Shown: positions 34,401-49,100, counted from the first letter of the stretch. The stretch is DNA of 64,000 nucleotides from Scolanthus callimorphus (GCA_033964015.1 CM066919.1:5670101-5734100), one strand, 5' to 3'. A program made the numbers and translations. Notes: a model not told the origin generated them from the letters alone.

Positions 34401-37400
34401 TTAACGTCTATATATATCTTAGCAAGAAATACTACGTAATAACAACACATTTTAACGCGACATTCTTGTAATAAATTCATTGCGCTTTCACGATTTCTTT
34501 CCTCGGTAAATGATTTGCCAACACTTTAGTAGTTCATCGTATTTACAATCTGACCTTCCGCAAAGTTTAATACATTACTATACAATATAGTGCCGAAGGA
34601 AGAGCCCCAAATAATGAGTTTTCGGAGCACTATTAAAATTCAATTGAAGCCGAGCAGAATCAGCCTTCTAATTTGGCCAAAGTTGACGGCATTTTTATTA
34701 CCGCGTTTCTGTTCCGACGAATTTTCTGTAACTTAGCTCGATTTGAGATTACTTCAACTGGAATCGATTCCTGGAGTTTGAGCCAAAAAAACCGGCAATT
34801 TTTTTTCTAGTACGACCTGAATATGAAATTAGGGCCTCACAAAAATTTAGATTGTGACTTCTAAAAATGTTTCCAAGAAGATCGGTTATTAAGAACTTAT
34901 TTATACATCATTAAGGTAGGATTTGAAAAAAGAATTATAACAATAGAGGAAAAGACACAAAAGTTATAGCCTTGAGTTTGGCGACGCAGATTTGCGCTCT
35001 AGACACAGTTGGGTGCATTTTGAATTTCGAATGAGTCACCTTAAAACAAGCTGCCAAAAAAACTCGCTAATTTCTACTTTTCGCATGATCTGATTTTTGC
35101 TGATTTTCTTCCTGTGATACTAGAGAGTGTCAGGAACAATATTAAGAAGAAAAACCTTTTGTTTCATTTTGAGCTCTTTTTCGGCCTAAAATGACTGGAC
35201 TATTAGATTTCATGAAAATGAGGAATTTTCAAAACTCAAAAAAAGGAAGTTGCCATGGGAGGATTCGGGTGGACTTTTTTGTGTGTACTAACGGGCCACT
35301 AGTAAACATGTTCCTGATGAGAAACCTTTGTTACCATTTTTGTCCAACCTTTAGTAAAAATATTTTTTCATTTACTGGACTAAATAAGACTTTAAGTTTC
35401 AAGACTTCAGCACATCGATGTTTCATGAGACAATAACAGTGCAGGGCCCGACATCATCTTTTTTCAAGAGGTGCCATTGGCGCCTAAATAAATTATTGTT
35501 GCCAAATAGAGCAGATTTCAGATGACCGTCGTGAAAGTAAACGCAATTGTGCAATCACTACCCAATCAGAAACAAGAGTAATTACAACTTACTGTTGAAT
35601 GGTTTCCAGCCCAGCCAATCAGGAGCCCAGCCAATCAGGAGCCCAGCCAATCAGGAGCCCAACCAATTGGCTAGTAATTCCTTGATTGTAATTAGTTTGT
35701 CATTTGATTGGTTGATGGAAATAAGCAGCCAATGAGAAAGCAAACCAATCGCAAACACGACAGTCATGTGAAATCCGCTCTAGTGAAGTTTGGTCGCCAT
35801 AATAGAAATCTAGTCGCCATCATTTTATCTTCTGTTTGTTATAAGAAAGAGGTTTTTCGTTAAGTCCCCTGAGATTGTAGCAGGTTTCAGGTTTATTTTA
35901 AGGCCTTTCCCTCGCCTCAGACAGTGATTTGGCTGCATGTAGCTCCTGGTCTTTTGTATACTTAGGGGCACATTAGTTACGAACCGAGTTAATGAGCTTA
36001 TTAAGTGCGCGTCTGCGCACTACGTCCAAGCACCAATTTAATTGATTCAAGAGACAAATTAGTATTCAACTTTAGAAGACGGACTAAAACGGAGCATAGC
36101 AACAGGAGTGAGAGCATTTGTTTTTTCCTTTATATTTCCCTGCACCAGAAATAATGGCGCCTTATAATCAATCAGACATTATGAAGAAAGATGACAATAT
36201 CCCATGCAGTGGACAGTTTAAAGATCGAGAATTCGTAGGATGAATAATTTTGCTCAAAGCGTTGCTATGCAAATCAGTGTTATCTGGAAAAACTTTAAAG
36301 CGCGTGCAAACTTCTTCCGCAATTTATTACTTACTCGGCATTTTCCCAACGAAATGAAACCTCACACAATTTTTATCAATGTTTCCTTGAGATATTGTGC
36401 TAAAAGGAATTTTAATCCGGTAAGGTTTTAACATATTATTTCACAAGGTTTGATACCCACTGCATCTCAAAAGTTCCACATGAATAGGCTCGTTGTCATA
36501 TTGCTGCTCCATAATATTGCTTGATAAATTTGAAACATTAATTTGTTTGCCTCTTAAATTCATTTCACTAGCTGGAAATTTAATCAGAAAGTAAACTGGT
36601 TATTTGTGCTCGCGATTTGGGGTTTCTTTAGTAATGTATAGACTGCAAATGCCCTCTCGTTCAAGAATGCTACACACGATACACAGTGACTCGCGCCCGA
36701 TTCAATTGAACACCAAACGCAACACTCAAAATTCGCGTTCTAAATAAATAAATTCAACTCCAGAAGAATAAGTTATTTGTTCTTGCGATTTTGGGTTTCT
36801 TTTTTTGTAATATATAGACTTCAAAGTCACTGTAGAGAATCCTATACGCGAGCCTTGATTCAATTGAACATGTAAACAATTGAACCTAAACCTCAAAATT
36901 CGCGCTCAAGTAAATAACTACAAATATGGACAAATTGTTAAGATCAGAGCATTATTTCATTTGTTTACCACAGTAATTGGCCTGGTAAACTAGAAATTGA
37001 CGCAGTCAACGGTATCATATGGGAACAGCTGCTAGCGGCGACAATTCATCACTCGAAGAAACGTTTTCCTTTCAGTAAGTTCGCAGTTAAGGAAAATATC
37101 CGAAATCCGATATTTCTGTAAATTAGAAATATGGATTCAAAACTGTCGTATCTAGGAAAACACCGACGTTCCTCTTGAGAGGCGGAGCCCCTTGGAGTTG
37201 AAATGGCTCACCAACTCAATAAAGTCTCCCATCTCTTGCGTTGCTAGTTTGGCCTGTTCCGCCTGTGACTGGGATAAGGCTGGAAGCGGTGTATAGTCAA
37301 GAGTCCTTGGTTAGGGCTCAAAGGGGCTCAAAGTCAATAAAAACGTGCTCACTCGTCGAAATGTGTGCGTATCTGTGAGCTTTCATGGATATACCACACG

Positions 37401-38213
37401 AGAAAGCTTTACATAGAGAACGAATCTTAAACGTGTGCCACTCAGCATTCAAGTTACCTGGCATCATACGGGGGACTCCCATATGTCGTCGGGCGGGGTG
37501 CTCGTCGTATCTTTTAGGGGTTAAAATTCGGGTTCCAGGTATCGTTTAGGGTATAAGACGAAAAAAGGCCAATTTTCCCCCAAAATGGTACAAAATTCTG
37601 TAAACTAGCACTTGGAGTAAGGCAAGAAAGCAACAAATAATGCATGTAGGGCCGAGCTCGGAAGATACCCTCTATCAGTCGATGCCAAATACAGGGCGTT
37701 TAATTTCCTAAGGCAAACTCAAAGAGCCCAGAAGTGGCTTACATATCGATCACGTGTTTCTCGACTGCCTAGAACTAAATAATAAAACAGACTGGCTAGT
37801 GAAAATAAAAGACATGATTTATACGCTGGGTCTCGGTGAGCTTTGGATAAACATGACCTAGACACAGCGTATCAATCTACAACACGCGAATTTCAAAATT
37901 GGCTAAGCAAAGTGTCGGATGACGCCAAAAAAAGTGGACATAAAAACAAACTCCGTATTGAACCTTCAAACTCACGCGCCTGAGGATTAGTGCACATAGT
38001 TGAATCGCCCTGAACTTTCCTGTCCCGGCAGATGAGCTGCACATCAGCCGTAGGAGCTTTGTCAGATCAAGTGTATAGCTCGAGCAAATATACAGGGTTG
38101 ATCTGATGCCAGGTAACTTCTGATTGCTGAGTGGCGCACGTTAGGTAACAGTGTTTTAAATGCTCTGTTACGTTAGGTAACAGTGTTTTAAATGCAAATT
38201 CCTAAGATAGCGA

Positions 38214-38244
<31 letters not shown>

Positions 38245-41200
38245 GGAGAGTGAAAACATGGGACGAAAATGCTCAAATTTTCTCCAGCAAATACAGTAAA
38301 TGTATGGGAAAATTTCCGAGAAAGGGCCCCCCCCCCCCCCTGGCTACGCCCCTGTAACCAGAGGACTCTTGAAAAACACCGCTTCCAGCCTTATCCCCAG
38401 TTACAGCGGAACAGGCCAAACAAGTCACGCAAGAGATGGGAGACTTTATTGAGTTGGTAATGCTTTGATCTTAACAATTTGTCCATATTCTGTAGTTACT
38501 TATTTGAGCGCGAAGTTCAATTGTTTATATGTTTAATTGGATCAAGGCTCACGTATATGATTCTCTACAGTGACTTTTAAGTCTATATATTACAAAAAGA
38601 GAAACCCAAAATCGCAAGCACAAATAACTTATTATTATGGAGTTGAATTTATTTATTTAGAACGCGAATTTTGAGTGTTGCGTTTGGTGTTCAATTGAAT
38701 CCGGGCGCGCGTCACTGTTGTATCGTGTGTAGCATTCTTGAACGAGAGGGCATTTGCAGTCTATACATTACAAAAGAAACCCCAAATCGCGAGCACAAAT
38801 AACCAGGTTACTTTCTGATTAAATTTCCAGCTAGTGAAATGAATTTAAGAGGCAAACAATTAATGTTTCAAATTTATCAAGCAATATTATGGAGCAACAA
38901 TATGACAACGAGCCTATTCATGTGGAACTTTTGAGATGAAGTGGGTATCAAACCTTGTGAAATAATATGTTAAAACCGTACCGGATTAAAATTCCTTTTA
39001 GCACAATATCTCAAGGAAACATTGATAAAAATTGTGTGAGGTTTCATTTCGTTGGGAAAATGTCGAGTAAGTAATAAATTGCGGAAGAAGTTTGCACGCG
39101 CTTTAGAGTTTTTCCAGATAACACTGATTTGCATAGCAACGCTTTGAGCAAAATTATTCATCCTACGAATTCTCGATCTTTAAACTGTCCACTGCATGGG
39201 ATATTGTCATCTTTCTTCATAATGTCTGATTGATTATAAGGCGCCATTATTTCTGGTGCAGGGAAATATAAAGGAAAAAACAAATGCTCTCACTCCTGTT
39301 GCTATGCTCCGTTTTAGTCCGTCTTCTAAAGTTGAATACTAATTTGTCTCTTGAATCAATTAAATTGGTGCTTGGACGTAGTGCGCAGAAGCGCACTTAA
39401 TCAGCTCATTAACTCGGTTCGTAACTAATGTGAGGGGCACGACATATTAAAAAAGGAGGCAGTTTTTAGGGAAAGTTGAAACTCTTTTGCGCGCGAAGAT
39501 CGCCGAAAATTTTGAGTCCAGCATGTGAAATTACCGATTGTTTAATGTATGCAGGGTGCAAATCGCATTTTCAAGAAAGGGTTCAAGAAAGGGTTCACGT
39601 TTTCGTGCAAAATATCCAAAATATAGGAAATATAGGGCATTTCAAGACAATATAGGGAAATATAGGAGAATCTCAAAAATATAGGAAATATAGGGCCGGT
39701 TGAACGCCTGGGTTTGTTAGTTTGTTTTTATAAGTTTTTATTTTTACTGGAGTATCATAGTGTATCCATTGGGTAAAATAGTGTACTACTAATGCATAAT
39801 GGTTTACATAAGGGGGAAAGGAAATATGCGTAGAATATTGCTGCTTTGCGTAATTAGTAGGGTTAGTTTTCACTAGCAACATAAGCATTAAGCGTAAGCA
39901 TAAGCATCAGGATCAAACTAGCTATTTTGTTTAGTGCGGTTTTCACTATGACACAGGGGCGTAGCCATGGGGGGTCCAGGGAGGGCCCCCCTTTCTCGGA
40001 AATTTTCCCATACATTTACTGTATTTGCTGGAGAAAATTTGCGCATTTTCGTCCATGTTTTCACTATCCCCCCCCCCCCCCCCCCCCTATGCTTATGCTT
40101 ACGTCGCTTATGTCATAGTGAATCCAATCGTATTCTACTGACCTGAAGGCGGACGTGGTGGACATCGCCAAGCCGTTAACAGTCCCTAACATATCTGACG
40201 TCACCGAGTTGTTTATGAGGATAAAAGTAGCGAGAAATCCCCCGGTCGTGGCCATCCGTAATGGGAGCATAATCACCATCAACCCCGTCCATAGAGCAGT
40301 CGGTCTGCACGAGAAAATAGTGGGATATGGTTAATGATTGGCTAAATACACTTATGCCCGGCGCATACTAGCGACACAAGGACGTTATGTTGCAACGATA
40401 AAAGCATGGGAAAATAAATATATGTTATTTACCGGCTGGGAGGTCCGTATAGGGAAAAACTGTGACCGAGGGCTGGAAAATGTTGACCGAGGCCGGAGGC
40501 CGAGGTCAACATTTTCCAGGCCGAGATCACAGTTTTTCCCTATACGGACCGACCTAAAGCCGGTAAATAACTTATTCATTTTTCTCCAACTCAAAAATTT
40601 GATTTTTTCGATGAAAACAAGCGCGCGAAAATGGTTACCGTGACCTAGGTCAGAGATAGGAAAATATTGCCCCCGCGGGCGCGCTCTAAGAACCAATCAG
40701 AATGCAGAATTCGTTACCGTGCCCTCTAGGAAAAAAAAATAATTGATCAATATTTTCCATGGATCGCTACTTCACCAAAGCGATCTAATTTATCTTAGTT
40801 ATTTGCGTCGACTTCAACTTTTTGAAACCACTAAACATTGTTCGCATGATATTTTTCTTATGTCGTTATGTCGCAAGTGTGCACCAGGCTTTAGCCAATC
40901 ATTAACTGGTCAATAATATGAGGATGGAGGGTCGGTGTCATATAAGCAGGCAGTAGTAGCAATAAGAAGGTTCCCATGGCAACGATGCCACGCCAAACCC
41001 TCAGCACCAGTCACACTGATTCCTCAGTGGAAATTATAATTACCCGCTATAATTACTCCCTCAGAACAAGCAACCAAGCACGCACATGTCCAAGCGATCT
41101 CGTACCCAGAGACCGTCGTCTTTTTGCCAGCGGCACGATTCAGGGCTCTGGGGGTTTCGAGTTGGAGAGGTTCTATGAAACTTCGTTATGTTCTCGACCC

Positions 41201-43097
41201 ACCACGCATGCTCACAAACTGCGTCGGCGGATGTCACCAGAGCCTCCCCCGCGAGGTGGCGAGCCGGGGAGCTCTGGGTATTATGATTATTTCTAATCTC
41301 AAGAAACAATAGCCATGCACATCTGTGCGGTAGACTTACTTGTCATAAGAGGCTCTCAAACATGGTAACACCACTGTGCAGAACAACGCGACAATAGCGA
41401 AAATTTGGAACGTCTGAAAAACGAAGAAAAAGCAGTTATAACCGACTGACGTGGAAATGGTGTGATTTGCTTGTGACTAGCAAAAACGGCAAGAAACCCA
41501 CTTACAGTACTTAGATGATATAAAGGTTCGATTTATTATGGATATGGACATTATGGATAACGTGGATCAAACTTACATGGATTGCACCGATTTTCTGCTC
41601 AATCTGTGGAACAAATAAATCGGGACAAGAATTAGTAAATTGGGTCAACAGGTATTAGATTAAAACTGCGGAGGTTTCCGTTTTTTGATTTGTAAATATC
41701 ACATGACATTTTCTAATCCATGAGCGCTTTTCCAAGGGCCGTTCCTGGAAAGATTATGTACGTCTCAGAAGATATGACGCTCTGCCCCTTACTCATCAAG
41801 CGTGCATAAACTTCCAGATTACTTTTTTGTAATCTTTACCGGCGGTTGCATCTACTCGTCTACACGTAACTACATGCTCGACGTGATTCATAATCTGACT
41901 CGAGAATTCTCCTAAACAAAAGCCGAGGTTTTCAAAACTCTATGAAGGCACAGAAAAAGTGTTTTATTTCTTTTATAAAATAATTTCTAAAACGAGAACA
42001 ATAATCATACGCGCGAGGAGAAGTTTCAATAGAGCATCTGCCGAATTGCCGTGTTATGGCGTCATTTCTATGACCTTCGTAGAGTTTTGAAACACAGCTC
42101 TCGACCAATCAGAGCGCGCGAACTATCTCAATTATTTCATAAGACAGTTCTTTCTCTACGTGAATGTTTTGGTGGGGGAATTACCTTTGGGGGTGGGGGA
42201 TTTACCTTTGGTAAAAATGTTGGCTGTAGAAGTGTAAGCACAATACCGACAATCAAAAGCACAGTTCCAATCTGATCGGTAGAAAACCCAAGACCACCTG
42301 AAAATGATAAATAAGAACCACTATAAGAACCACTTTCATAAAACATCGAACGGCTAAGATATTACCCCCCTCTACCCCCTTACAAAAAAAATCAGAACAT
42401 TTGAACCATTCATTAACTGTTAAAGTATTCCATTTTGTAACTTTTTCGCCCAAGCTGTTCAAGTCAATAGACCAAATCGGCTAACAGTGTTTACATCTTG
42501 TTGCCACCCAATTCAGATCATGTGATGATTCCTTTGGGTGGATACTTTTGTTAGTTCTGCACATACACGTGCACTCGATCGAGTGAAAAAAATGGGACAA
42601 AATTGTAACCACCCAATTAGGAATCATCACAGAATCATCACATGATCTCAATTGGGTGGCAACAAGATGTAAACAATATTTTTGTCTATTCCTTTGGTTA
42701 GTAGAGGAGACTAACTATGGTTCCAAGGACCTTTTTTCTGACAAAAATTGAGTTTATTTCATTACTTTTGATATAAATCATACTCATTGTTGCAAACATG
42801 GATCTGATTGGCTCCCTGAACAATGGTTACCTAGGGAGACAATAGACAATTGGTCCAGATTCCGCAACCGGAAGTTCTACAATTCAAATCAACTTTCCAC
42901 ATTCGTTATATTATTCAATTACATTGTTTTGAAATACAATTGGGAAAAAAGGAAAAAATCAGATAGGAAGAAGAAAGAAAAAATAATATAGAATTGTGCA
43001 TGGTGGCCAAAGTAGCACAAGCTTTCGAGTTGCCACCACGACTCGTCAAAGTAAATCAGGTTTTAGAGTATTTATATATTATATATTTATTCTAGGT

Positions 43098-43129
<32 letters not shown>

Positions 43130-46100
43130 TTATTGCAGTTTCTCTACATGGTAGCTTTACATCTGCATATAAAATATATAACTACTATGTAAACAAAATA
43201 AAAGTTAAAATATGTACAATATAATTAATTAAAAGCTAAGAATATTAATAATGAATCTCTATCTATGTACACTAATAATAATATGTCCTTTTACAGCCAA
43301 AGACGCTGAAGCGTCCCCCTCTAGAGTGCAATAATGAGTTGATTCTTGGAATAATGGATCCATAATTCGATTCAATAATGCATTTGGCTTGGGAAAACGT
43401 CTTTCGATTTCAACTCAGACTTCGGCTAGCTTACCTTCCTGAACCACGCTCCGATACTCTTAAGTCACTGGCTTTATGCTTCTTAGAATATCCCTGATAA
43501 TACTGATCAACAATTTCTTCTCTAAATGAACGAGGGAGAGATTTACCAGGCTCGTTAAGTCTACCAGGCCCGCCATATTGGTAACAAAACTCATAAACAA
43601 AAGGCTCCCTGTGGATTTTTTCCATATATGGAAGCGCCTCCGTCGTCTATCGTCCAATCAAAAAGCGAAAACCCAGTTCAAATCGAAAGACGTTTTCCCA
43701 AGCCGAAAGTATTATTGAATCGAATAATGGATTCAATATTCCAAGAATCAACTCATTATTGCGCTCTAGGGGGGTACGCTTGAGCGTCTTTGGCTGTAAT
43801 ATGTCATTTAATTCCTATTAATTACGCGATGTGAAGCTTTGTTTTTAAAAATATGAAAACATTCTTTCTTAAAATTATTAAAATCTGAACATGATCTTAA
43901 ATGTGCAGGCAACTTATTAAAAAGATTGGCTGCTGTATCTTGCAGTGTCCCCTTAACTAATGAAATTTGCAGGAGGGGGGCATTACTTGAGCGTAACTGT
44001 CTCTGTGTGTTGTGTCTTGTCAACTCTAGGTTGTCTGGCCATGAAGTGCTATATAAAGCTCTGTGTACTAGCTTAAGGATATTGTATTCTGTGTTCTCTA
44101 ACGTTGGCTACCAGCCAAGCCTTAGTACATCACTCTCCGTACAGAAGCGATTCAGTACGAACCCGGCAGCGGCATTCTGTACTCTTTGAACTCGTTTCTG
44201 TAGGAATGCTGGCAGTGGGTACGATACCGTGTCATTGAAATTTAGCTTGGAGAGGATTAAACTTTGCGCTAAGGATTTCTTAATATCTAGTGGAGTCATG
44301 TTCTTTATTTTGCGCAGAGTTTCAAATAGGGTAGTGGTTTGTTGAAATATTAAAAAAATAATAGCTTGGTGAATAATACATTGTATTGCTAAGTCTGATT
44401 AGGGAGTAAATGTTGGGTATACTGGGATCGAAACGTTACAAGTTGAGCATTTGCTCAAAAGGGAATCTTTTTGACGTCACATCATGTGATTACCTGAGGA
44501 GGGTCGCGTAGCAACCCACAGATTGAACAATTCTTCGCCACCGATAATAGAAAATGAATAAAACGAATATGTCGCGATCGCCACTACAGCGTCACGATTC
44601 CTACAAAACAAATAACAAGCTGAGTGTTATTGTTAACGAGATTCAAAAGCAGACGGACAGAAAGCATAAACATATATACACCGACACCGACAATAATGAG
44701 AGAGACATTATTAGGCCTCACGAACACCAACCTTAAAATCTTCGTAAAATTGCTTTGCTTGGATCTTGTGCAGCAAGTCGACGATTTCAATTTCGCCAGA
44801 CAACCAAGTTCACCATTCGATGTATTCTCGAATTCAAAAGTTGCGCATTCATTAACCGAGTTAGCCGAGTTACAAGGATTTCCCATTGCCGTCTGTGAAG
44901 TTTCTTGATTTCCTGATTTTGTGACTTTATCCCCGCCATTTAAAACTTCACTTAAAGATTTATCAATTATCTCTGGTGTCAAACTGTTTTCTTCAATTTT
45001 CAAACAAGACTGCCTCTGTCTAAGTACGTTCGCTTCGGGTGTCTGAATTTCTAATTCAGTTTTTGTATCAGTTTCTTCCTGTAATTGTGAAAGTGCATTT
45101 TCACCACTTGCAATACTCTTGTGCATGTTCTTGACATTTGTATCAGACGGCCTTTCGCATTGGTCATCTTCTATACTGTTTTCCAGTTTTCGGCTTCTGT
45201 CTTCCGTATTTAGAAGTTCAGTTGCAATTGAGTTTTCGTCCGTAAGCACGTTCTCTGCATTTTTACCGGACGGCCTTTCACATTGGTCATCTTCTATAAT
45301 ACTGTTTTCCTGTTTTCGGCTTGTGTTTTCCGCGGTATTCAGAACTTTATTTGCAGTTGAGCTTTCGTCCGGGAGCACGTTCTCTACGTTTTTACCGGAC
45401 GGCCTTTCACATTGATCATCTTCTATACTGTTTTCCTGTTTTCGACTTGTGTTTTCCGCAGTATTCAGGACTCCAGTCGCATAAGAGTTTTTGTTTACTG
45501 TTTGTGATGTTGTACGTTTGCCGTTACATTTTGCTGTAGGGTCAGAGGTTCCATTGTGGATAGTTTTCACAAGTTGCTCCTTCTCGGCCACACGAGGCTC
45601 TTTCTTCCTAATAAGCACAACATAAAAGTTTATAAACCATGTTTGTTGAATAAATGTGTATTCGCAAATGGAGGTTTTGGGAAAACGGATATATTAATAC
45701 CCCTGTGACTCGACCATGATCGTGATTTTTCTAGTATTATTTTAGCGAGTGATTCGGAATCCAACGATCCGGACCCCGGGTCGATGAGTTATGCGCGCGC
45801 TTATTTTGCATAAACAAAAAAATAACTATATTATTTACCTGAAGTCGGTCCAGACCGTTACCCTGACCTTAAAAAACTGACCTCGACCTTCGACTTTCGA
45901 TATCGGTCGGTATTTTCAAGACCTCGGTCACGGTATTTTACAATCCTCGCCTCCCAGCTGGTATACACCTAATTCAGAAAAGGTTGCTTTGGTCATTGGT
46001 CTTTGGTCATTGAACGCCTTTGTTTCGTGGTCACTGAAGCAAAGAAATCCTTTGTTTCGTGCTCAAATTAAAAGACCAAATTACAAACGCTAAAGCAACC

Positions 46101-49100
46101 TTTTTTGAATTAGGTGTATAACATATGTTTACCTTTTCCGCAGAGTTTCCGGCAGAGCAAAGTAAGCAGCAACCGCAGCCACAATTAAAACCACGGCATT
46201 TATAAGGTTTGGCATAAGGAAGGCAAATCTGTGAAACAGCGACCCTGAGGGTGCAATAAAAACAAAATGAATTAGTACATCGAGACGCTGCGTTCCAGTT
46301 GCGCTTGCGTCTAGGTGAATTAAGGGAAGTGCAAGCAACCTGATTGATGTTGACTTTAGGCTTACGCTTGCGGTTGCGTCGCTGTTATTCACTTGCACTT
46401 GCGCTTGCGTTCGTGTTAAACAAGCCCTGGCGACGTGATTATCGACGAATGATCACCAAGATGAAGTAAATGTGACTATTCGCCGATAGCCGCAGCGTCT
46501 GAGGCAATTAATTGTTTAAGGATTGATTTTTAGACAAAATGTTCGTTTTTGTTGGAATTGTTTTCACGATCATAATAAAACTCTAGTGAATCCTCCCAGT
46601 GCTTTCAATGTTTCAGTCACCGGTAGGTGATTGTAGTAAGAGAAAACAGAACTCTTGGCCAATCAGCGCGCAGCATTTCGAGTAATGGACGATCTCAGCC
46701 GTCAGCGGTCGGGTATCTGTCAGCGGTCGCCAGCAATGGCGGCCGTGAAGTTTTTTTTGGCGGTTCTCTTATTATCGTTTTTGTTGGGCTACTTATAAGA
46801 TCCAGAGTCCAAAGATATTCGTCCATATTATCAGAGGTGCCTAGAGGTGCTGATAGTTATCATTTTCCGGTTATACGTGTACGATAAGTGTCCAGGAGAA
46901 TGTCTTGCAAGCTACTAGACGAGTGAAATTCAAGATGACGGCCTCCTTCCTGTTCGAAACCTCTTGTGGTCCTTGCTGCTTCTTAGTGGCGACATCTCCA
47001 GGAAACCTGGCCCTAAAGTACCTTCTACAACTAAGGAACACTTCATGTGTGGGCTGTGCAAGCAAGCTATTTCATGGAAGTCTCAAAACGTGTGTTGCGT
47101 GGAGTGCAATCGCTGGTTCCACGCTTTGTGCCAGTCTGTTGACACGTCGACCTCTTTATTAAACGGTAGTGCTGCCTCTTGGTCCTGTCCATCCTGCAGA
47201 AGTCTATACTTCTCTACCTTGTTGTCATACCACAGTGCAGTGAATGTCTCAAACTCGTTTGAAATACTCAGCAACACCAGCTTATCTCCCAAATCGCCAT
47301 TAAGCCTTGGGATACCTGTGGCAACATCTTCGCCGGAGCCTGGTACTCACCCTCCAAACCCAAGAGATGCTCCTACTAGAAGCAAAATGCGTCCTCTTCG
47401 TCTTTTAAATTTAAATTGTCGATAAGAAATAAAAGGCCAGAGTTCTGGAATCTCGTTGAGTGCACCAAACTAGACATCATTATTGGCACAGAATCTTGGC
47501 TTACTTCAGACATAGTTGACGGTGAACTGCTACCTCACAAAATGTCTGGTTCCTACACACTTTTTCGCCGACATCGAGATCATACCTCAAGTGGTGGTGT
47601 TTGTCGCTGTGTCAAATGACTAAATTTGTTGTCGAGAGCCCTCTTTAGAGACTTCATGTGAAATCCTGTCCTCTATATATCCTTGGTTTATGCAACACCC
47701 GTAGCTTACGACAAAAATTTTAATGTATTTAACCCGGCGAAAAATCAGCTGACCCGATGCATAATTAGCCAACCCGGCGACATTTTCCTTGAATACCCGG
47801 TGATAATTCAGATTACGCCGGGTCTGTTACAGAGGGGTGTTTAAAAGTTGGATGTAAAACCTTGCATATTTGCGCCTTCTAAAACCCAGATGAAGGAGAC
47901 GCCTCGAGTCTGGAAAACTTTGAGAGCTCGCTACATAAGATATCCAGTGAAACCTCCTCGCACATCTGGATAGCAGGAGACACGAACCTTCCTGGATTTG
48001 ACTGGAAGCACAATTGCCTATTACCCAGCTGTCGCTAACCTGAACTGACCTGAAAATTTGCAGACTGCCTTGACGATCATGGTCTAAGCCAACTAATCAC
48101 CAAACCAACTCGTGGCAAAAATGTGCTGGATCTGTTTATAACTAACAAAGAGAGCCTAATCAACAAAACACAGTTTATTCCAGGCATTAGTGACCATGAT
48201 GCTGTATTTGTGGAGGGTAACATTTAGAACAATCACCAACAAACAAAAACGCAGAATGGTTCCCTTGTAAAGAAGAGCGGACTGGATTGTGCAAGTTTGC
48301 TAGAGCTGTTGAACATTCTGCTGATTGTGACTCTTCAGTAAATGATTTATGGTCTAGCTTTCGCTAGGAACTGGCTTCTGGTGTTAAGAGATTTATACCT
48401 CATAAATTAAAAAATCAAGAAACGGCCTGCCATATGTGACCCCCTCATTGAGACGGTTTATGCGGAAAAGAGACAAGCTTCATGCAAGGAAGGACCCCCG
48501 CTACAAAAGTTCAAGTTCAAACGAAGCTTCGCTCTGCATACTGGCAGTACGTCGAGGGCATTATTACTCCTTCAAGTGACCAAGAATTCATGGGGGCAAA
48601 CAAGCGATTCTGGGGCCTGTTTAAGCACTGTAAATTTGATAGCAAAAGAGTGCCACCTCTTAGTAACCATCTGGGGAATTTGACATCGGAAGCTGTTAGC
48701 AAAGCAGCTGCTTTGAACAGATATTTCGAGTCAGTGTTCACAACTCACAAGCCCCTGGAATTTTCCAGATACAGTGCAATAGACATTGTGAACATGCCCC
48801 TAATAAAGTACCATCTATGCCACCGATCACAATCATCACTGCTACTGGACAACCTAAAGCCACACTGGGCCCCGGGAGCTGATGGCCTCTCTCTCATGGT
48901 CCTTGGCGCGCTGTCATCAGAAATAGCACCAATCCTACATAAGATTTTCAGCAAGTCCTTATCAACCAACACCAAGTACCAGACGACTGGAAGGGAGCTT
49001 TAGTGGCTCCAATCTTTAAGAAAGGGGATAGGGACAGTCCTTCCAATTACAGGCCGATGTCCTTAGCATGTTTTTGCAGCAAACTTCTAGAACACATCAT

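Larger units (their letters stand above)
35969..39432. mobile_element. 3.46-kb foldback element with CAC ends and 5-bp duplication
   Basis: Ends CACATTAGTTACGAACCGAG and complement, flanked by AGGGG at 35964-35968 and 39433-39437. Arms (35969-37313 and 38358-39432) are long and nearly identical; both encode the same spurious 63-codon frame in opposite directions. The left arm has a ~250-bp extra segment near 36945-37195. CAC termini with a GC-rich 5-bp duplication are what Transib transposons make, but the heptamer CACATTA departs from the Transib CACWRTG, so the superfamily is uncertain. The loop carries further insertions. Confidence 0.75.

Noticed and set aside
36240..36431. 63-codon ORF, repeated on the minus strand at 38970-39161
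   Set aside because: Present twice only because it lies in both arms of the foldback; no protein features.
44584..44731. Extension of MFS exon 9 to its own stop (hydrophobic tail)
   Set aside because: Splicing at 44732 joins in phase to exon 10, which carries the expected TM7; the tail does not match the family.
45119..45539. Plus-strand ORFs of 98 and 72 codons
   Set aside because: They are the complement of the repeat-bearing MFS exon 9, which has matching splice sites and phase.
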